Source: NZ13-RE01 sp049718665 (GTDB lineage Bacteria > Dictyoglomota > Dictyoglomia > Dictyoglomales > Dictyoglomaceae). From it: a stretch of 16,489 bases of DNA. Where the stretch lies: the NCBI GenBank assembly GCA_049718665.1, contig JBNARO010000039.1, positions 1-16,489 on the forward strand, in the 5' to 3' direction. Of the stretch, positions 1-7,057 are shown piece by piece (within the stretch, counting starts at the first letter, position 1; every line of letters begins with the position of its first letter). Position numbers and translations under genes: made by a program. The notes under the pieces were generated by a model. That model saw nothing but the letters and a program-made list of their open reading frames with translations, searched no databases and was not told the origin of the DNA.

Positions 1-198
1 ATTGACTTGGAGCTTGCATTTGACTGTCTTTACGAGCTTCATGGTTGTATTTTACATCACATTGGAGGAAAAAGCAACCGCGCTTTCTTCCCCAGGCTTA
101 AAAGCGGAGGCCTCCCGCGCGGAAAGGATGGTGAAATTTTAATAAATACTGTAAAAGATTTAGTAGAAAAAATAGAATCAGAGAAAGGAGGATATTAA
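1..198 (+). CDS. C-terminal end of an unrecognised protein (partial at window edge)
   Basis: The frame is open from the first base to a TAA at 196-198, so this is most likely the last 65 residues of a gene that starts before the window. A TTG at position 7 exists but has no Shine-Dalgarno in view. The peptide has a Cys/His-containing stretch (HGCILHHIGG), a basic Arg/Gly-rich part (PRLKSGGLPRG) and a charged helical tail. I do not recognise the family. The stop overlaps the nagB start by one base, so the gene is very likely co-transcribed with nagB and nagA and may also act on amino sugars (inference). Codons around 75-125 (CGC, CCC, CTC, CCG, CGC) are much more GC-rich than in the neighbours, where Arg is nearly always AGA. 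Confidence 0.6.
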   Translation: MDLELAFDCLYELHGCILHHIGGKSNRAFFPRLKSGGLPRGKDGEILINTVKDLVEKIESEKGGY

Positions 199-971
199 TG
201 GGACTTCTTAATTATTTTACATTAGATAACCTACTGGTAAAAGTTTTTGAAACTCGAGAAGAGGCAGGAGAGGAAGAGGCAAAGGATGTGGCAAATATTG
301 TTAATAAACTTCTATCTCAGAAAGAAGAAGTAAACATAGTATTTGCATCTGCTCCCTCTCAAAATGAGTTTTTAGATAATTTTGTAAAGATGAATCTTCC
401 TTGGAGTAAAATTAAAGCTTTTCATCTCGATGAATATATTGGTCTTCCAGAAGATGCTCCACAAAGATTTTCAAAATATTTACATGATAAAATTTTTTCA
501 AAAGCTCCTTTTAAATCGATAAATTACATAGATGGAAATGCAAAGGATGTTCAAGAAGAATGTAAAAGATATGAAAATCTTCTCAAAAAATATCCCTTAG
601 ATATAGCTTGTATTGGGGTAGGAGAAAATGGGCATATTGCCTTCAATGAACCCTCTGTAGCAGATTTTAATGATAAGGTACTCGTAAAAATTGTGGAATT
701 GGAAGAAAAAAGCAGACAGCAACAAGTTCATGATGGATGTTTTTCTTGTATGGAAGAGGTTCCCAAATATGCCATAACTTTAACTATTCCCGCTATTATT
801 TCTGCAAAATATATTTTCTGTATTGTTCCTGGAAAGAACAAAAAAGAGGCAATAAGAGACATGTTAGAAGGTCCTATAGATACTCGTTGCCCTGCATCTA
901 TTTTAAGAACTCATAGAAATGCTACTTTGTATTTAGATAAAGACTCTGCTTCCTTGCTAAGGAGGTTTTAA
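198..971 (+). CDS. nagB: Glucosamine-6-phosphate deaminase family protein (NagB-like)
   Basis: NagB-family enzymes convert glucosamine-6-phosphate to fructose-6-phosphate and ammonia in the cytosol. The 257-residue length is normal for the family. Visible motifs are HLDEY (76-80, with D78 at the general-base position), GVGENGHIAFNEP (140-152, with H146 and E151 at the catalytic His and Glu) and CPAS near 231-234. The stretch at 172-182 (SRQQQVHDGCF) and the following EVPKYAITLTIPA match the family. The usual phosphate-binding GSTP-type loop is replaced by FASAPSQ at 49-55, which marks a variant subfamily, so the exact amino-sugar phosphate used is uncertain. The ATG sits six or seven bases after AGGAGG and overlaps the preceding stop by one base. 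The nagA-like gene follows after one base, an operon arrangement typical of N-acetylglucosamine use. Confidence 0.85.
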   Translation: MGLLNYFTLDNLLVKVFETREEAGEEEAKDVANIVNKLLSQKEEVNIVFASAPSQNEFLDNFVKMNLPWSKIKAFHLDEYIGLPEDAPQRFSKYLHDKIFSKAPFKSINYIDGNAKDVQEECKRYENLLKKYPLDIACIGVGENGHIAFNEPSVADFNDKVLVKIVELEEKSRQQQVHDGCFSCMEEVPKYAITLTIPAIISAKYIFCIVPGKNKKEAIRDMLEGPIDTRCPASILRTHRNATLYLDKDSASLLRRF

Positions 972-972
972 C

Positions 973-2184
973 ATGAAAATCCTTTTGAAAAATGGGATAT
1001 TGCTCACTCCTTTTAGAGAAATAAAAAATGGTGGTATTTATATTGAGGATGGGAAGATAGTTTCAGTTTTTGAAGATGCTAACGAGATAGAAAAATTTGA
1101 GAATGAATTTAAAACAGAAAATAACACTTTAAAGATTATTGATGTTGAGAGAAATTATGTTTCTCCAGGCTTTATAGATATTCATACTCACGGTGCAGGG
1201 GGACATGATTTTATGGATGGAACAGTGGAGAGTATATTAGAAGCTTGTAAAACTCATATGAAATATGGAACTACTTCTATCGTACCTACCACTCTTACTA
1301 GCACCTTAGAAGATCTTTTTATTACTCTTGAGAATTTCAAAAAAGCAAAAGAAAAAAATGACGGTCCTGAACTTTTGGGTCTTCATTTAGAGGGACCATA
1401 CTTTTCTATAGAGCAAAGAGGAGCCCAAGATCCAAGATTTATAAGAAATCCAGATCCTAAAGAATATATGGAGATTCTTAATCATTCTAAAGATATAATT
1501 CGTTGGACCATAGCTCCAGAACTTCCTGGTGCTTTAGAGTTAGGGAAAGAACTTAGAAAAAGAGGTATTCTTCCATCAATAGGTCATAGTAATGCTACTT
1601 ATGAAGAGGTATTAAAAGCCTTTGAACATGGTTTCACACATATAACTCATCTATATTCTGGAATGTCAATGGTAAGAAGAATTAATGGCTATCGCTTTGC
1701 TGGAGTAGTAGAGAGTGCTTATCTCATTGATGATATGACTGTGGAGATAATAGCAGATGGAAAGCATCTTCCTAAAAGTCTTCTTCAGCTTATTTGTAAA
1801 ATTAAAAACTCGGATAAAATATGCCTTGTTACCGATTCTATGCGAGCAGCAGGAATGCCAGAAGGAGAGTATCTCTTAGGTGGTCTCAAAAATGGGCAAA
1901 AGGTTATTGTAGAAGATGGAGTTGCATGGCTTCCTACTAAAGATGCTTTTGCAGGAAGTGTAGCAACTGTAAATAGATTGGTCAAAACTATGGTTGAAAT
2001 TGCTGAAGTGCCTTTATTAGAAGCAGTTAAAATGATAACTTCAACACCTGCAAAAGTAATAAATATTTTTGACAGAAAAGGAAGTATAACCCCTGAGAAA
2101 GACGCTGACATTGTGGTTTTTGATAAAGATATAAACATAAAATTAGTAATTGTGAGAGGAGAAATTAAAATCATGAATCTTTAA
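973..2184 (+). CDS. nagA: N-acetylglucosamine-6-phosphate deacetylase family protein (NagA-like)
   Basis: NagA removes acetate from N-acetylglucosamine-6-phosphate and so feeds the deaminase encoded just upstream. The 403-residue length and an amidohydrolase TIM-barrel pattern fit. The metal and active-site motifs are HTH at 71-73, HLEGPY with E140, IGHS with H205, THLYSGM with H226, and VTDSM with D288. The late AGSVATVNR motif is also present. The His-Leu segment reads HLYSGMS where classical enzymes have HLFNAM, a variant I associate with a Firmicutes-type subfamily that also pairs with the FASAPSQ-type NagB (recalled, not checked). The start has AAGGAGG eight bases upstream. The 3' end overlaps the end of the opposite-strand gene by 14 bases, and no terminator is visible between them. 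Confidence 0.88.
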   Translation: MKILLKNGILLTPFREIKNGGIYIEDGKIVSVFEDANEIEKFENEFKTENNTLKIIDVERNYVSPGFIDIHTHGAGGHDFMDGTVESILEACKTHMKYGTTSIVPTTLTSTLEDLFITLENFKKAKEKNDGPELLGLHLEGPYFSIEQRGAQDPRFIRNPDPKEYMEILNHSKDIIRWTIAPELPGALELGKELRKRGILPSIGHSNATYEEVLKAFEHGFTHITHLYSGMSMVRRINGYRFAGVVESAYLIDDMTVEIIADGKHLPKSLLQLICKIKNSDKICLVTDSMRAAGMPEGEYLLGGLKNGQKVIVEDGVAWLPTKDAFAGSVATVNRLVKTMVEIAEVPLLEAVKMITSTPAKVINIFDRKGSITPEKDADIVVFDKDINIKLVIVRGEIKIMNL

Positions 2185-2590
2185 AGAATTTATTTAAAAT
2201 CTCTCTTACCTTACATTTTAAATCTTCATAATCTTTATATCTTATTATAACAGTTCCTGGTATTCCTTCTAAAAGGGAGGAAAGTTTTACTTCATTTTTT
2301 GCTACCAAAATAATCTTTTTACCTTCAAGGTAGGCAAACATTATCTCCATTCCTACGCCATGGCTGGGAAAAGAAACTTCTGCCAGAATAATATCTGAAG
2401 ATCTTACCCCATTGGTATCTCTATAAAAAATATCCCTTGGCGATATTCCCACATCTTTTCCTGAAAGAACCCATGGGGAAGAAAGTTCAAAACCAAGATC
2501 AAGAATAATTTCTCCCAATATTTTTGTGACTTCTGAATTGTAATAATTCACTATAGGAACCGCCAAATAAACTTTAAATCCTCTTTTCAC
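2171..2590 (-). CDS. DNPH1/Rcl-like nucleotide N-glycosidase (nucleoside 2-deoxyribosyltransferase fold)
   Basis: The 139-residue product resembles 2'-deoxynucleoside 5'-phosphate N-hydrolase (DNPH1/Rcl), which cleaves the base from deoxynucleoside monophosphates. Such proteins sanitise nucleotide pools or salvage bases. Family features are the N-terminal strand VYLAVPIV (7-14), an acidic RD pair (D58) before the SSDIILAEV strand (64-72), and SFPSHGVGMEI (73-83). In that last segment E82 aligns with the catalytic Glu of the human enzyme's LGVGYEL motif. I chose the GTG at 2590 because AGGAGG (2598-2603 on this strand) lies seven bases upstream. The longer upstream in-frame ATG would run over the divergent racemase gene and its ribosome site. 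It could alternatively be a deoxyribosyltransferase relative; the substrate is not determined. Confidence 0.75.
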   Translation of the reverse strand: MKRGFKVYLAVPIVNYYNSEVTKILGEIILDLGFELSSPWVLSGKDVGISPRDIFYRDTNGVRSSDIILAEVSFPSHGVGMEIMFAYLEGKKIILVAKNEVKLSSLLEGIPGTVIIRYKDYEDLKCKVREILNKFFKDS

Positions 2591-2676
2591 CTTCTTACCT
2601 CCTGTAAAGTATACTTTTAATCTTATTTTATCCATTATAAAATTAGTAAGGAAATTATAAAAGGAGACTTTAAGAA
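2591..2676. promoter_or_regulatory. Divergent promoter region between the DNPH1-like gene (-) and the racemase gene (+)
   Basis: This 86-base AT-rich gap holds a perfect minus-strand TATAAT (2634-2639) about 37 bases upstream of the expected transcript start-to-GTG span, followed by AGGAGG at 2598-2603. On the plus strand TATAAA occurs at 2636-2641 and 2656-2661, and AAGGAG at 2661-2666 serves the racemase ATG. No good -35 box is seen for either direction, so the promoter calls rest on the -10 sequences and gene orientation only. Confidence 0.4.
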
Positions 2677-3762
2677 ATGAGGTTCTATCCACTACTTGAG
2701 ATTAATTTGTCTTCTATCTTTCATAATGCAAGATTGATAGTAAAGGAAGCTTTAAGATATGGAATAAATATTGATGGGGTTACAAAGGTAACCTTAGGAG
2801 ACTCAAAAATTGCAAAATTGCTATTGAAAGCAGGAGTAAGAGGAATTTCTGATTCAAGAATTGAGAGTATAAGGAAGATGAAAGAAGAGGGGATAAATGC
2901 AGAATTTACTCTTCTCAGACTTCCTTCTTTATCAGAAATACAAGAGGTTCTTTGTTGGACAGAGATAAGTTTAAATTCAGAGTTGAAAATCTTAGAAGAG
3001 CTTAATTTTTATGCGGAAAGAATAAAAAGAAAACATAAAGTAATAATAATGGTAGAGATGGGAGATCTAAGGGAAGGAATATGGAGAAAGGAAGAATTGG
3101 AATATACTATTGAAAGAGTTTTAAAGATGAATAATATAGAACTTTTTGGGATTGGCACAAATTTTACATGTTTTGGAGGAGTAATACCAACTGAGGAAAA
3201 ATTAAAAGAGTTTGTAGAAATAGTTGAGAATCTTGAGAGAAAATTTTCCTTTTCCTTTCCTATAATTTCTGGGGGAAATTCCAGCTCTCTTCCACTTCTT
3301 TTTGAGGGAAAAATTCCAAGTAGGATAAATCATTTAAGGATTGGTGAAGCCATAATGCTGGGGAAAGATACTGCATATAGAAATCCTATAAGAGGAGGGA
3401 GGACTGATACTTTTAAAATATATGGAGAGGTAATTGAGGTAAAAGAAAAACCATCGGTTCCCTGGGGAGTAATAAATGAATCTGCTTTTGGATATAAGCC
3501 TGTTTTTAAGAATAGAGGGGTTAGAAGAAGAGCAATATTGAACTTGGGAAGACAAGATATAGACCCTAATGGACTTTTTCCTGAAATAGAAGGGATTGAA
3601 ATTCTTTCTGCAAGTTCTGACCATTTAATTTTAGATTTGGGAGAACATGAAGAGATAAAGGTAGGAGATGTTTTAGGTTTTTATCTTTCTTATTCATCTC
3701 TTCTTCAAGCATTTACATCGCCTTTTGTAAAAAAAGTCTATAAAGAGGAGGATAAAATATGA
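2677..3762 (+). CDS. orr: Ornithine racemase-type PLP enzyme (alanine racemase N-terminal fold)
   Basis: Fold-type III PLP enzymes of this group interconvert L- and D-ornithine or related amino acids. The predicted PLP lysine is K37 in the segment DGVTKVTLGD, at the end of the first barrel strand. Further family landmarks are the GISDSRIESI stretch near 55-64, ISGGNSSSLP near 197-206 and HLRIGEAI near 219-226, all typical of the ornithine racemase/YhfX branch. The last part (ASSDHLILDLG) matches the C-terminal beta domain of the family. The 361-residue length is usual. AAGGAG lies ten bases upstream of the ATG. The gene overlaps the next one by four bases (ATGA) and is two genes upstream of ornithine carbamoyltransferase, which supports ornithine as substrate. 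Lysine or alanine racemization cannot be excluded from sequence. Confidence 0.8.
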   Translation: MRFYPLLEINLSSIFHNARLIVKEALRYGINIDGVTKVTLGDSKIAKLLLKAGVRGISDSRIESIRKMKEEGINAEFTLLRLPSLSEIQEVLCWTEISLNSELKILEELNFYAERIKRKHKVIIMVEMGDLREGIWRKEELEYTIERVLKMNNIELFGIGTNFTCFGGVIPTEEKLKEFVEIVENLERKFSFSFPIISGGNSSSLPLLFEGKIPSRINHLRIGEAIMLGKDTAYRNPIRGGRTDTFKIYGEVIEVKEKPSVPWGVINESAFGYKPVFKNRGVRRRAILNLGRQDIDPNGLFPEIEGIEILSASSDHLILDLGEHEEIKVGDVLGFYLSYSSLLQAFTSPFVKKVYKEEDKI

Positions 3763-5075
3763 AAAGAAGAGTTGTAATAATGGGGGCAGGAGGAAGAGAT
3801 TTTCATAATTTTAATGTTTTATTTAAAGATAATCCAAATTATGAAGTTGTTGCCTTTACTGCTGCCCAAATTCCAGGAATTGAAAACAGGATTTATCCCC
3901 CTGATTTAGCAGGAAGTTTATATCCCAATGGAATTCCAATTTTGCCAGAAGAAAAACTTCCTGATATTATTAAGGAATATAAGGTAGACGAAGTAGTTTT
4001 CTCTTACAGCGATGTTTCCCACGTTTATGTAATGCAGAAGGCAAGTCTTGTTCTTTCCTTAGGGGCTGATTTTCGTTTGATAGGTTTGGAAAGTATGATT
4101 GAAAGCAAAAAGCCTGTTATAAGTGTCTGTGCGGTAAGGACAGGCTCTGGAAAAAGTCAGACCACAAGGTATGTGGTTAAAGTTTTAAGAGAAATGGGGC
4201 TAAAAACCATCGTAGTTAGGCATCCCATGCTTTATGGAAATCTCAATTCCCAAAGGATTCAAAGATTTGAGACTCTTGAAGATCTTGATAGGTATCAGTG
4301 TACCATAGAAGAAAGAGAAGAGTATGAACCTCATCTAAGACAAGGAGCAATAATATATTCAGGAGTGGATTATAAAGAAGTTTTAAAAGAAGTAGAAAAA
4401 TCTGCAGATGTTGTTGTATGGGATGGAGGGAATAATGACCTTCCCTTTTTTAAGCCGAATCTTTCTATAGTTGTTGCAGATCCTCATAGACCAGGGCACG
4501 AAATTACTTATTATCCAGGAGAAGTAAATGTATACATGGCAGACATCTTTGTTATAAACAAAGTAGATACTGCGAAACCTGAAGATATTAAAATTGTAGA
4601 GAATAATTTGAGGAGTAGAAATAGTAAAGCAAAGCTTGTATATGCAAGCTCTCCAGTAGTAGGGGAGGGAAGGGAAGATATAAAAGGAAAGAAAGTTTTA
4701 GTAGTAGAAGATGGACCCACAGTAACCCATGGTGAAATGCCATACGGTGCGGGATTTTTATATGCTAGTAAAATGGGAGCAGAAATTGTAGATCCAAGAC
4801 CTTACGCTTTAGGTTCCCTGGCAAAAGCTTATGAAAAATATTCCCATCTTGAAAAAGTTCTACCTGCATTAGGATATAGTAAAGAACAGTTAAAAGAATT
4901 AGAAGAGACTATAAAGAAAATTCCAGTAGATTATGTGATCATTGGAACTCCTATTGATTTAAGAGCTGTCATAAAATTTCCTCAAAAATCTTTAAGAGTA
5001 TATTATGAATTTAAAGACGAGAGTATTCCAACACTTAAAGAACTAATAATAGAGTGGTGGAGTAAGAAAAATTAG
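3759..5075 (+). CDS. P-loop protein of the cyclic 2,3-diphosphoglycerate synthetase-related family (COG2403-type predicted GTPase)
   Basis: This 438-residue protein has an N-terminal Rossmann-like segment beginning VVIMGAGGRD (5-13). A P-loop follows at about 125-137 (AVRTGSGKSQTTR, with G131, K132 and S133). WDGGNND at 221-227 is a candidate Walker B/Mg-binding region, and INKVD at 266-270 has a GTPase NKxD pattern. This layout matches the group containing archaeal cyclic 2,3-diphosphoglycerate synthetase; the bacterial members are mostly uncharacterised, so the reaction here is unknown. The ATG overlaps the racemase stop (ATGA), with GGAGG seven bases upstream, so translation is probably coupled. 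Its position between an ornithine racemase and ornithine carbamoyltransferase suggests a role in amino-acid or carbamoyl metabolism, which is inference only. Confidence 0.75.
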   Translation: MKRRVVIMGAGGRDFHNFNVLFKDNPNYEVVAFTAAQIPGIENRIYPPDLAGSLYPNGIPILPEEKLPDIIKEYKVDEVVFSYSDVSHVYVMQKASLVLSLGADFRLIGLESMIESKKPVISVCAVRTGSGKSQTTRYVVKVLREMGLKTIVVRHPMLYGNLNSQRIQRFETLEDLDRYQCTIEEREEYEPHLRQGAIIYSGVDYKEVLKEVEKSADVVVWDGGNNDLPFFKPNLSIVVADPHRPGHEITYYPGEVNVYMADIFVINKVDTAKPEDIKIVENNLRSRNSKAKLVYASSPVVGEGREDIKGKKVLVVEDGPTVTHGEMPYGAGFLYASKMGAEIVDPRPYALGSLAKAYEKYSHLEKVLPALGYSKEQLKELEETIKKIPVDYVIIGTPIDLRAVIKFPQKSLRVYYEFKDESIPTLKELIIEWWSKKN

Positions 5076-5086
5076 GAAGCTTTTGC

Positions 5087-5115
5087 TCGAAACAGACTAT
5101 AAGTTTTGATAGAAT
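5087..5115 (+). promoter_or_regulatory. Candidate promoter for argF (extended -10)
   Basis: TGATAGAAT at 5107-5115 is an extended -10 element. TCGAAA at 5087-5092, 17 bases upstream of the -10 hexamer, is a fair -35 (4 of 6 matches). Transcription would start near 5122, about 30 bases before the argF ATG. This lies in the only gap (77 bases) in the ornithine cluster and would let argF be transcribed separately. Confidence 0.45.
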
Positions 5116-5152
5116 TAATAAAGAGAAATTTTGGAAGATATGGAGGGAGAAG

Positions 5153-6082
5153 ATGGCAGACTTAAAAGGAAGGGATTTATTATCTATATCAGATCTTACT
5201 CGGGAAGAAATAGAAGAGATATTTTATCTTGCAAAAAAGTTTAAACTTGACGCAAAAACAGGGAAAAGGTTATCAGATTATTTAAGGGGAAAGACTGTAG
5301 CACTGTTTTTTGAAAAGCCATCTACAAGAACAAGAATTTCTTTTGAAGTAGGAGTATATGAGTTGGGAGGATATCCTCTATATCTTAATGCACAAGATCT
5401 GCAATTAAAAAGAGGAGAAACTATAACAGATACTGCAAGAGTTTTGGAAAGATATGTCGCAGGAATTATGGCAAGGGTTTATTCTCATAAAACCTTAGAA
5501 GAACTTTCTCAATTTACTTCTGTTCCTGTGATAAATGGACTTTCTGATTTAGAGCATCCGTGCCAAGTTTTAGCAGATTATTTTACTATAAGGGAGAAAA
5601 AGGGAGAAAGAAGATTAAAAGTAGTTTATCTTGGAGATGGAAATAATGTAGCCCATTCTCTTATTCTTGGTGGGGCTATCTTAGGAATGGAAGTTGTTTG
5701 CTCCTCTCCAAAGGACTTTTATCCTCATCCTAAGGTTTTAGAGAAAGCAAAAGAAATAGCAAAAAAAACTTCTGCTAAGATAGAAATTATTGAAGATCCA
5801 AAATCTGCAGTAAAAGATGCAGATGTTCTTTATACCGATGTTTGGATAAGTATGGGACAAGAAGAAGAAAAGGAAAAAAGACTGAAAGTTTTTCCTCCAT
5901 ATCAATTGAATAATGAGCTTTTATCATTAGCAAAAGAAGATGTAATTGTGATGCACTGTCTTCCTGCACATAGAGGAGAGGAGATAACTGATGAGGTTAT
6001 GGATGGACCTCACTCTGTTGTTTTTGATGAAGCTGAAAATAGACTTCATGTTCAAAAGGCAATTATGGCTTTGTTAATTTGA
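5153..6082 (+). CDS. argF: Ornithine carbamoyltransferase
   Basis: The enzyme transfers the carbamoyl group from carbamoyl phosphate to L-ornithine to make citrulline in arginine biosynthesis, or runs in reverse in arginine breakdown. At 309 residues it has normal length. The carbamoyl phosphate site is shown by EKPSTRTR (54-61) and HPCQ (135-138). The ornithine loop DVWISMGQE near 230-240 contains the SMG signature that separates ornithine from aspartate carbamoyltransferases. HCLPAHRG near 270 supplies the active-site cysteine. GGAGGG lies five bases before the ATG. The gene follows the racemase and P-loop gene after 77 bases containing a candidate promoter. Only two bases separate its stop from the end of the convergent TIM-barrel gene. 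The anabolic or catabolic role cannot be read from sequence. Confidence 0.95.
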   Translation: MADLKGRDLLSISDLTREEIEEIFYLAKKFKLDAKTGKRLSDYLRGKTVALFFEKPSTRTRISFEVGVYELGGYPLYLNAQDLQLKRGETITDTARVLERYVAGIMARVYSHKTLEELSQFTSVPVINGLSDLEHPCQVLADYFTIREKKGERRLKVVYLGDGNNVAHSLILGGAILGMEVVCSSPKDFYPHPKVLEKAKEIAKKTSAKIEIIEDPKSAVKDADVLYTDVWISMGQEEEKEKRLKVFPPYQLNNELLSLAKEDVIVMHCLPAHRGEEITDEVMDGPHSVVFDEAENRLHVQKAIMALLI

Positions 6083-6084
6083 AT

Positions 6085-6873
6085 TTAGGAGAGATTTTTC
6101 TCAATGAACTCTTTACTATATTTAAGATCTTCTAATGGATTTTTGAAAGAAGTTTCGACTGTTAAAGGACCTTTATAGTTTATTTCTTTTAATCTTTTAA
6201 ATATTTGAGAAAAATTAATGTTCCCTTCCCCTAATCTTAAATATTTTCTTTTCCCTTCATCGTCAAAACTCTGCCCATCATAGTCTCTTACATGAATATT
6301 CTTTAAATATCTTAATAATTCTAAAGAATATTTCTCTAAAGGAAATTCTGTAGAAAAAAGATACTCTATATCAATGGTAATTCCTACGTTTTCTTTATAT
6401 CTTTCAATAAGTTTTTCATAAAATATGGGAGGATTAGGAAGGTAAGGAACATTTTCTATGGTTAAAGTTACTTTATATTTTCCTGCATAGTCTACCATTT
6501 TATCAAAAATTGGGAAAATAGTTTTTAAAAGAGAATTCACATTGGGTCTAAAGGGAGGATGGAGAACTATTATAGGAATATGATAACTTCCTACTCTTTT
6601 AATAAATCTTCCTAAGGTAGGAAATATTTCTTTAAAGGATTTGTGAAGAAGATTTTTAGGAGCATGTACAGTAAGTATTCTATTTGGATATTTTATAGTC
6701 TCTTGGAATATTTTATCTAACATTTCTTCAGTAAAAACTTGTGCTATAAAAAGTTCTATCCCATCATAATTTGAAGATATAATCTTCTCCATAGCAAGTA
6801 GAGTTGCCTCTTTCTTCTCTGTAGGTGTACCTTCTGGATCTAAAAAACTCGCAGTAGAACAAGATATAAGCAT
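6085..6873 (-). CDS. Xylose isomerase-like TIM-barrel protein (sugar phosphate isomerase/epimerase family)
   Basis: The 262-residue product has the strand-end pattern of AP endonuclease 2/xylose isomerase-like barrels: GIELF near 38-42, TVHAPK near 68-73, IVLHPP near 101-106, LTIENVPY near 136-143, GITIDIEY near 163-170, IHVRDYDG near 190-197 and LTVET near 234-238. The His, Glu and Asp residues at these strand ends would bind a divalent metal. Such proteins include sugar isomerases, epimerases and endonuclease IV; the short length and lack of endonuclease IV hallmarks favour a small-molecule isomerase or hydrolase. The substrate is unknown. AGGGAG (6882-6887 on this strand) lies eight bases from the ATG. 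It stands alone between argF and the tRNA and has its own promoter candidate. Confidence 0.75.
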   Translation of the reverse strand: MLISCSTASFLDPEGTPTEKKEATLLAMEKIISSNYDGIELFIAQVFTEEMLDKIFQETIKYPNRILTVHAPKNLLHKSFKEIFPTLGRFIKRVGSYHIPIIVLHPPFRPNVNSLLKTIFPIFDKMVDYAGKYKVTLTIENVPYLPNPPIFYEKLIERYKENVGITIDIEYLFSTEFPLEKYSLELLRYLKNIHVRDYDGQSFDDEGKRKYLRLGEGNINFSQIFKRLKEINYKGPLTVETSFKNPLEDLKYSKEFIEKNLS

Positions 6874-6902
6874 AATTTTTTCTCCCTATTCTCTTTTTTC
6901 TA

Positions 6903-6908
6903 ATTATA
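6903..6908 (-). promoter_or_regulatory. Candidate -10 box for the TIM-barrel gene
   Basis: A perfect TATAAT on the minus strand lies 30 bases upstream of the ATG. A weak -35 (TTGTAT) is 18 bases further upstream. It sits back-to-back with the tRNA promoter; the two -10 boxes are only eight bases apart, so the promoters overlap. Confidence 0.4.
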
Positions 6909-6913
6909 TCCTA

Positions 6914-6922
6914 TGATATAAT
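6914..6922 (+). promoter_or_regulatory. Extended -10 promoter of tRNA-Ser
   Basis: TGATATAAT is a perfect extended -10 element. Transcription would begin near 6929, giving a leader of about five bases before the mature tRNA at 6934. The -35 region is only a T-run (6894-6899), as expected where an extended -10 compensates. Confidence 0.6.
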
Positions 6923-6933
6923 GGGAATACAAA

Positions 6934-7023
6934 GGGGAGGTGTCCGAACTGGCTAAGGGGCCGGTCTTGAAAACCGGTAAGGCCGTTATGGCCATGTGGG
7001 TTCGAGTCCCACCCTCCCCGCCA
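6934..7023 (+). tRNA. tRNA-Ser (anticodon UGA), CCA encoded
   Basis: The acceptor stem pairs GGGGAGG (6934-6940) with CCTCCCC (7013-7019). The discriminator base is G (7020), as in serine tRNAs, and CCA is encoded at 7021-7023. The anticodon stem pairs CCGGT (6961-6965) with ACCGG (6973-6977) around loop CTTGAAA, with anticodon TGA at 6968-6970, reading UCN codons. A long variable arm contains a GGCC/GGCC stem, typical of class II serine tRNAs. The T arm pairs GTGGG with CCCAC around TTCGAGT. Stems are strongly GC-rich against AT-rich surroundings, consistent with a thermophile. The phosphodiesterase gene begins 34 bases downstream with no terminator between. Confidence 0.97.
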
Positions 7024-7057
7024 GTTTTTATATCCCTTTTATAAAGGAGGAGGATAA

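Noticed and set aside
1785..2174. Minus-strand open frame of 129 residues inside nagA
   Set aside because: It is a shadow of the well-conserved nagA frame and lacks a ribosome site and recognisable domains.
2591..2692. Longer N-terminus (34 extra residues) for the minus-strand DNPH1-like gene starting at 2692
   Set aside because: The extension overlaps the divergent racemase start and its ribosome site, has no own Shine-Dalgarno, and does not resemble the family. The GTG at 2590 has AGGAGG at ideal spacing.
6083..6107. GAGA/TCTC hairpin after argF as a terminator
   Set aside because: The four-base stem is too weak, and it lies within the coding end of the convergent gene.
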